The notes beneath the pieces were generated by a model. It ran no database searches, was not told where the DNA came from, and worked only from the letters and a program-made list of their open reading frames with translations. 64,000 bases of DNA from Allochromatium humboldtianum. Its GTDB lineage: Bacteria > Pseudomonadota > Gammaproteobacteria > Chromatiales > Chromatiaceae. This document shows, in pieces, positions 61,018 through 64,000 of this stretch. The translations under genes were made by a program, and so were the position numbers. Positions within the stretch are counted from its first letter, which is position 1. Each line of letters opens with the position of its first letter. The DNA is taken from assembly GCF_013385175.1 (NCBI RefSeq), contig NZ_JABZEO010000012.1:46426-110425 (forward strand), given 5' to 3'.

Positions 61018-61877
61018 GTCATTCCGAACGACACCCGAGGATCATGATCGCGCGAACACTCTGGAGAAGCTGGCGGGTCGGCGAGCATCTGGCGACCGGA
61101 ACGCTGGTCGGCCTCTATGCCGCGCTCCAGGGTCACGCACGAGGGCAACCGGGCTGGTTGCCGCGCGCCGTGTGCTGGTGGCATGGACGGCTGGTGCGCG
61201 CCCTGGAGGTCGAGGTCCGGATCGAGGGCCGGTTGGAACCGGGCTGTCTGCTGGTCGGCAACCATGTCTCCTGGCTCGATATCCCCATTCTGGGCGCTCA
61301 GGGTGAGATCGGGTTTCTGGCCAAGTCGGACGTCCGGTGCTGGCCGCTGATCGGCTGGCTGGCGGGCCTTGCGGGTACCCGCTTCATCGAGCGCGGTGCG
61401 CATCAAGCGGAGTCCGTGATCCATCGACTCCTGGCGGATCTGGCCTCGGAGCGCACGGTCATGATTTTCCCCGAAGGCACCACAACGGATGGCCGGACGC
61501 TGGGGCGTTTCCATCCGCGACTCTTCGCCATCGCCCAGAATCCCGAGGTTCGCGTACAGCCGGTCGCCATCCGTTACCGGCGTCGCGATACCCTCGCCCT
61601 CGATCAGTCCGTGCCCTATATCGGCGACGACAGTCTGATCGCCAATCTCAGCCGACTCGTCCGACATCCGGGGCTGATCGCCTGTGTCCATTTCCTGCCG
61701 TCCATGCAGGCTCTGGAGGGGGAGTCACGTCGTGCACTCGCCGAGCGCGCCCGCGCGGCCATCCTCGAAACGCTCGACGTCGCGGAGACTGCGCCCGTCA
61801 TGACCACCAGAGACGCGGCTGTATCAGTGCGCGACGAGGATGCAAGCCCATGCTGGCTGGAGCCTGGAGCCGTATGA
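61014..61877 (+). CDS. olsA: lyso-ornithine lipid O-acyltransferase (OlsA/PlsC type)
   Basis: A 287-residue membrane-associated acyltransferase with catalytic NHVSWLDIP (HX4D) and FPEGTTTDGRTLGRFHPR. It would finish ornithine lipid using the olsB product. A TTG at 61014 overlaps the olsB stop; ATG 61044 with GAGG just upstream is an alternative start. Confidence 0.85.
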   Translation: MSHSERHPRIMIARTLWRSWRVGEHLATGTLVGLYAALQGHARGQPGWLPRAVCWWHGRLVRALEVEVRIEGRLEPGCLLVGNHVSWLDIPILGAQGEIGFLAKSDVRCWPLIGWLAGLAGTRFIERGAHQAESVIHRLLADLASERTVMIFPEGTTTDGRTLGRFHPRLFAIAQNPEVRVQPVAIRYRRRDTLALDQSVPYIGDDSLIANLSRLVRHPGLIACVHFLPSMQALEGESRRALAERARAAILETLDVAETAPVMTTRDAAVSVRDEDASPCWLEPGAV

Positions 61878-61880
61878 ATC

Positions 61881-63110
61881 ATGTCCAGTGAAACGCGGAT
61901 CACCCCTCAGTCCACAGGCGATCGACTCAGAATCGCCATTGTCACCGAGACCTATCCCCCAGAGATCAACGGCGTGGCCAATACCATGCGTCACCTGGCC
62001 GAAGGCATGGCCGCGCGCGGACATGGCGTTCAGTTGATCCGGCCACGACAACCGGCCGATCCGGGGCATCCCGAACAATCCGATAGGCTCGATCTGCATC
62101 TGGTTCCGGGACTGCCGATCCCTGGTTATCGAGGTCTAAGGTTCGGGCTTCCGGTCTACTGGCGTCTGCGGCGTCTCTGGCACCGCCGCCCGGCCGATCT
62201 GGTCTATATCGCCACGCAGGGACCACTTGGTCATGCCGCGCTCTCAGCGGCTCAGGCGCTCAAGATTCCGACGATCACCGGTTTTCATACCCACTTCCAG
62301 CACTACAGCCGGCACTATGGACTGGGTGCCCTGACCCGTCAGATCGCCGAGACCCTGAGACACTTCCACAATCGCTCCGATGCCACGCTGGTTCCAACCG
62401 CCGAGTTGCGTGACAGCCTGGCCGCCGAAGGATTCGAGAACCTCCATGTCTTTGGGCGCGGAGTGGACGTCGATCAGTTCGCGCCCGACCGGCGCTCCGC
62501 TGAACTGCGTCGCTCCTGGGGCTGCGCGGAGGACGATCTGGTCGCCCTGTATGTAGGTCGGATCGCCGCAGAGAAGAATCTCGCCCTGGCGCTCGCTGGG
62601 TTTCGCGCCATTCAGCGCCAGTGTCCGAACGCACGCTTCGTGCTGGTTGGCGACGGCCCCGAACGCCCGCATCTGCAACAGGAACACCCGGATCTGATCT
62701 TCGCCGGCGCGCGCGTCGGCGACGAGCTCGCCGCCCACTATGCGTCGGGCGATCTCTTCCTGTTTCCGAGTCTCACCGAGACCTTCGGCAACGTCGTCAC
62801 CGAGGCCATGGCCAGCGGTCTGCCCGTCATCGCTTTCGACTATGCCGCGGCGCGCGCGCACGTCCAGCCCTGGGTCAATGGCGTGACCGTGCCGATCGAC
62901 GCCCAAGAATCCTTCATCGACATCTGTCTGGAGTGCGTCGGCGATCGGGAACGACTGCGACGAATGGGACTCGAAGCCAGGAAGCGCGCATTGGATATTG
63001 GCTGGGAGCGCGTTCTAGGGCGTGTCGAAGAGCACCTGTTCGCCGTGATCCACAGAAAACGAGGTCAAGCGGAGTCCTGTCATGCAAGCCTGGCTACGAC
63101 ATCTGAATGA
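61881..63110 (+). CDS. GT4 family glycosyltransferase
   Basis: A 409-residue GT-B glycosyltransferase. It has IAIVTETYPPEINGVANTMR at the N-terminus, GFHTHFQHYSRHYG, FGRGVDVDQFAP and the C-terminal SLTETFGNVVTEAMASG with the EX7E pattern. Relatives transfer mannose or glucose to diacylglycerol or phosphatidylinositol. Adjacency to olsBA and a PAP2 phosphatase suggests lipid glycosylation, which is inference. Confidence 0.88.
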   Translation: MSSETRITPQSTGDRLRIAIVTETYPPEINGVANTMRHLAEGMAARGHGVQLIRPRQPADPGHPEQSDRLDLHLVPGLPIPGYRGLRFGLPVYWRLRRLWHRRPADLVYIATQGPLGHAALSAAQALKIPTITGFHTHFQHYSRHYGLGALTRQIAETLRHFHNRSDATLVPTAELRDSLAAEGFENLHVFGRGVDVDQFAPDRRSAELRRSWGCAEDDLVALYVGRIAAEKNLALALAGFRAIQRQCPNARFVLVGDGPERPHLQQEHPDLIFAGARVGDELAAHYASGDLFLFPSLTETFGNVVTEAMASGLPVIAFDYAAARAHVQPWVNGVTVPIDAQESFIDICLECVGDRERLRRMGLEARKRALDIGWERVLGRVEEHLFAVIHRKRGQAESCHASLATTSE

Positions 63111-63609
63111 ATTGGAAGTATCCGTCTGTCGCCTCTGGAGCCGTTCGGGGCAACGTCGCTGGATTCGATACCCCTTCGCGTTCATCAGCCGGCTGGGGGA
63201 TGGGGTGTTCTGGTACAGCCTCATGGCCGCCCTGCCCCTCGTCTATGGATTGAAGGGTTTGCAAGCCAGTCTGCACATGCTGGCGACCGGCGGTATTGCG
63301 TTACTGCTCTACAAATCACTCAAAGGTGTGACTCGGCGGTCTCGTCCCTGCCATCATGCCAGCGACATCACGGCCCTCGTCCCGCCACTCGACCAATACA
63401 GCTTTCCTTCGGGTCACACGCTCCACGCTGTCGTCTTTTCGAGTGTCGCCATCTACTACTTTCCTGTACTGGCCTGGATACTGGTTCCTTTCACAGCGCT
63501 GATTGCGTTGTCTCGCATCATTCTCGGGCTGCATTATCCCAGTGACGTTTTGATGGCGACGTTGATTGGTCTAGGGCTGGCTTATGCGAGTCTCTCCGCC
63601 TTCATATGA
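63082..63609 (+). CDS. PAP2 family membrane phosphatase
   Basis: A 175-residue membrane protein with five or so hydrophobic segments and all three PAP2 motifs: KGVTRRSRP, PSGHT and SRIILGLHYPSDV. It would dephosphorylate phosphatidic acid or undecaprenyl-type pyrophosphates. It overlaps the glycosyltransferase end by 29 bases, so the two are probably translated together. Confidence 0.9.
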   Translation: MQAWLRHLNELEVSVCRLWSRSGQRRWIRYPFAFISRLGDGVFWYSLMAALPLVYGLKGLQASLHMLATGGIALLLYKSLKGVTRRSRPCHHASDITALVPPLDQYSFPSGHTLHAVVFSSVAIYYFPVLAWILVPFTALIALSRIILGLHYPSDVLMATLIGLGLAYASLSAFI

Positions 63610-63641
63610 GATTGGCGAACAGATCGAAAACGCCCAAAGCC

Positions 63642-63675
63642 AAAACCCCCACTTCCAGAGGGAAGCGAGGGTTTT
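63642..63675. terminator. bidirectional terminator between PAP2 gene and rRNA operon
   Basis: An interrupted stem, AAAACCC...CTTCC with GGAAG...GGGTTTT around AGAG. The outer A/T arms give a T-run on both strands, so it can end both the plus-strand lipid operon and the minus-strand rRNA operon. Confidence 0.7.
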
Positions 63676-63687
63676 GAGGGGAGAGGG

Positions 63688-63805
63688 CCCTGGCGGTGCC
63701 CTAGGTTCGCATGGGGAGGCCCCACACTAGGATCGGCGAAGACTTGTTTCACGTCTGAGTTCGGGACGGGATCAGGTGGTTCCAAGACTCTATGGCCGCC
63801 AGGGA
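63688..63805 (-). rRNA. rrf: 5S ribosomal RNA
   Basis: About 118 bases. On the minus strand it reads CCTGGCGGCCATAGAG at the 5' end, CCACCTGATCCCGTCCCGAA in the middle, and ends GCACCGCCAGGG, pairing with the 5' end. The ends are set by the terminal stem. Confidence 0.93.
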
Positions 63806-63888
63806 AAGGGTGGGAGCGCCGGGATTGGGGTCCGACGGTCCGCGAAACGGTGAGTGATCGTAAGGGTAACGCACTTGGGTGTTATATG

Positions 63889-64000
63889 GTCAAGCCGCAC
63901 GGTCAATTAGTACGGGTAAGCTGCACGTGTTACCACGCTTCCACATCCCGCCTATCCACGTTGTGGTCTTCAACGGACCTTCAGAGGTATCGAGTACCTG
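63889..64000 (-). rRNA. rrl: 23S ribosomal RNA, 3' end (partial)
   Basis: The last 112 or so bases of 23S rRNA, matching the conserved 3' region; the minus strand ends CCGTGCGGCTTGACC. The gene continues beyond the window. It precedes the 5S gene by about 83 bases, the usual order. Confidence 0.9.

Noticed and set aside
63582..63785. 67-codon minus-strand frame at the window end
   Set aside because: It lies over the 5S rRNA gene and its terminator.

Overview
The window is about 64 kb of GC-rich gammaproteobacterial chromosome. Its gene set points to a purple sulfur bacterium or close relative (Chromatiaceae/Chromatiales): form IA RuBisCO with an alpha-carboxysome (cso) operon, gammaproteobacterial division and cell-wall gene order, ornithine-lipid genes, and a protein joining a bilin-reductase-like domain to a protochlorophyllide-reductase (PCP_red) tail. 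The species assignment is inference; no 16S is present.

Region 1 (1-4.05 kb) is a sugar-nucleotide region: the 5' end of gmd (minus strand), then a plus-strand rfbBACD operon for dTDP-L-rhamnose. Region 2 (4.04-22.2 kb) is a carbon-fixation and storage block. It holds the PCP_red-tailed protein, pgi, cbbR and the minus-strand operon cbbL-cbbS-csoS2-csoSCA-csoS4A-csoS4B-csoS1-csoS1-ferritin-like-acRAF-small ORF. Upstream of these lie a standalone RuBisCO-small-subunit-like gene, a SulP/BicA-like transporter, zwf, glgA and panD. Three near-identical palindromes (CATCGA-N6-TCGATG) sit upstream of the transporter, the small-subunit-like gene and cbbL, each about 61-66 bp before a plausible start site. 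They suggest one unrecognised regulator for a CO2-concentrating regulon.

Region 3 (22.3-33.3 kb) is housekeeping: yebC, a large LOG-domain protein, zapD, yacG, a MutT-ThiE fusion, argJ, secA, an M23 peptidase and dciA. Region 4 (33.2-50.5 kb) is the minus-strand dcw cluster, read 5' to 3' as rsmH-ftsL-ftsI-murF-mraY-murD-ftsW-murG-murC-murB-ddl-ftsQ-ftsA-ftsZ-lpxC. murE and mraZ are missing from their usual places; at the murE position a 20-codon mini-ORF overlaps both the ftsI stop and the murF start.

Region 5 (50.7-64 kb) has rnpB, rsmI, then lpoA-yraN-dolP-FAD oxidase, ptsP, rppH, an HAD phosphatase, olsB-olsA-glycosyltransferase-PAP2 (membrane lipid remodelling) and the 3' end of an rRNA operon (5S and 23S, minus strand).

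Genes are tightly packed, with many ATGA/GTGA stop-start overlaps. Long antisense frames are common because of the high GC content and were ignored.
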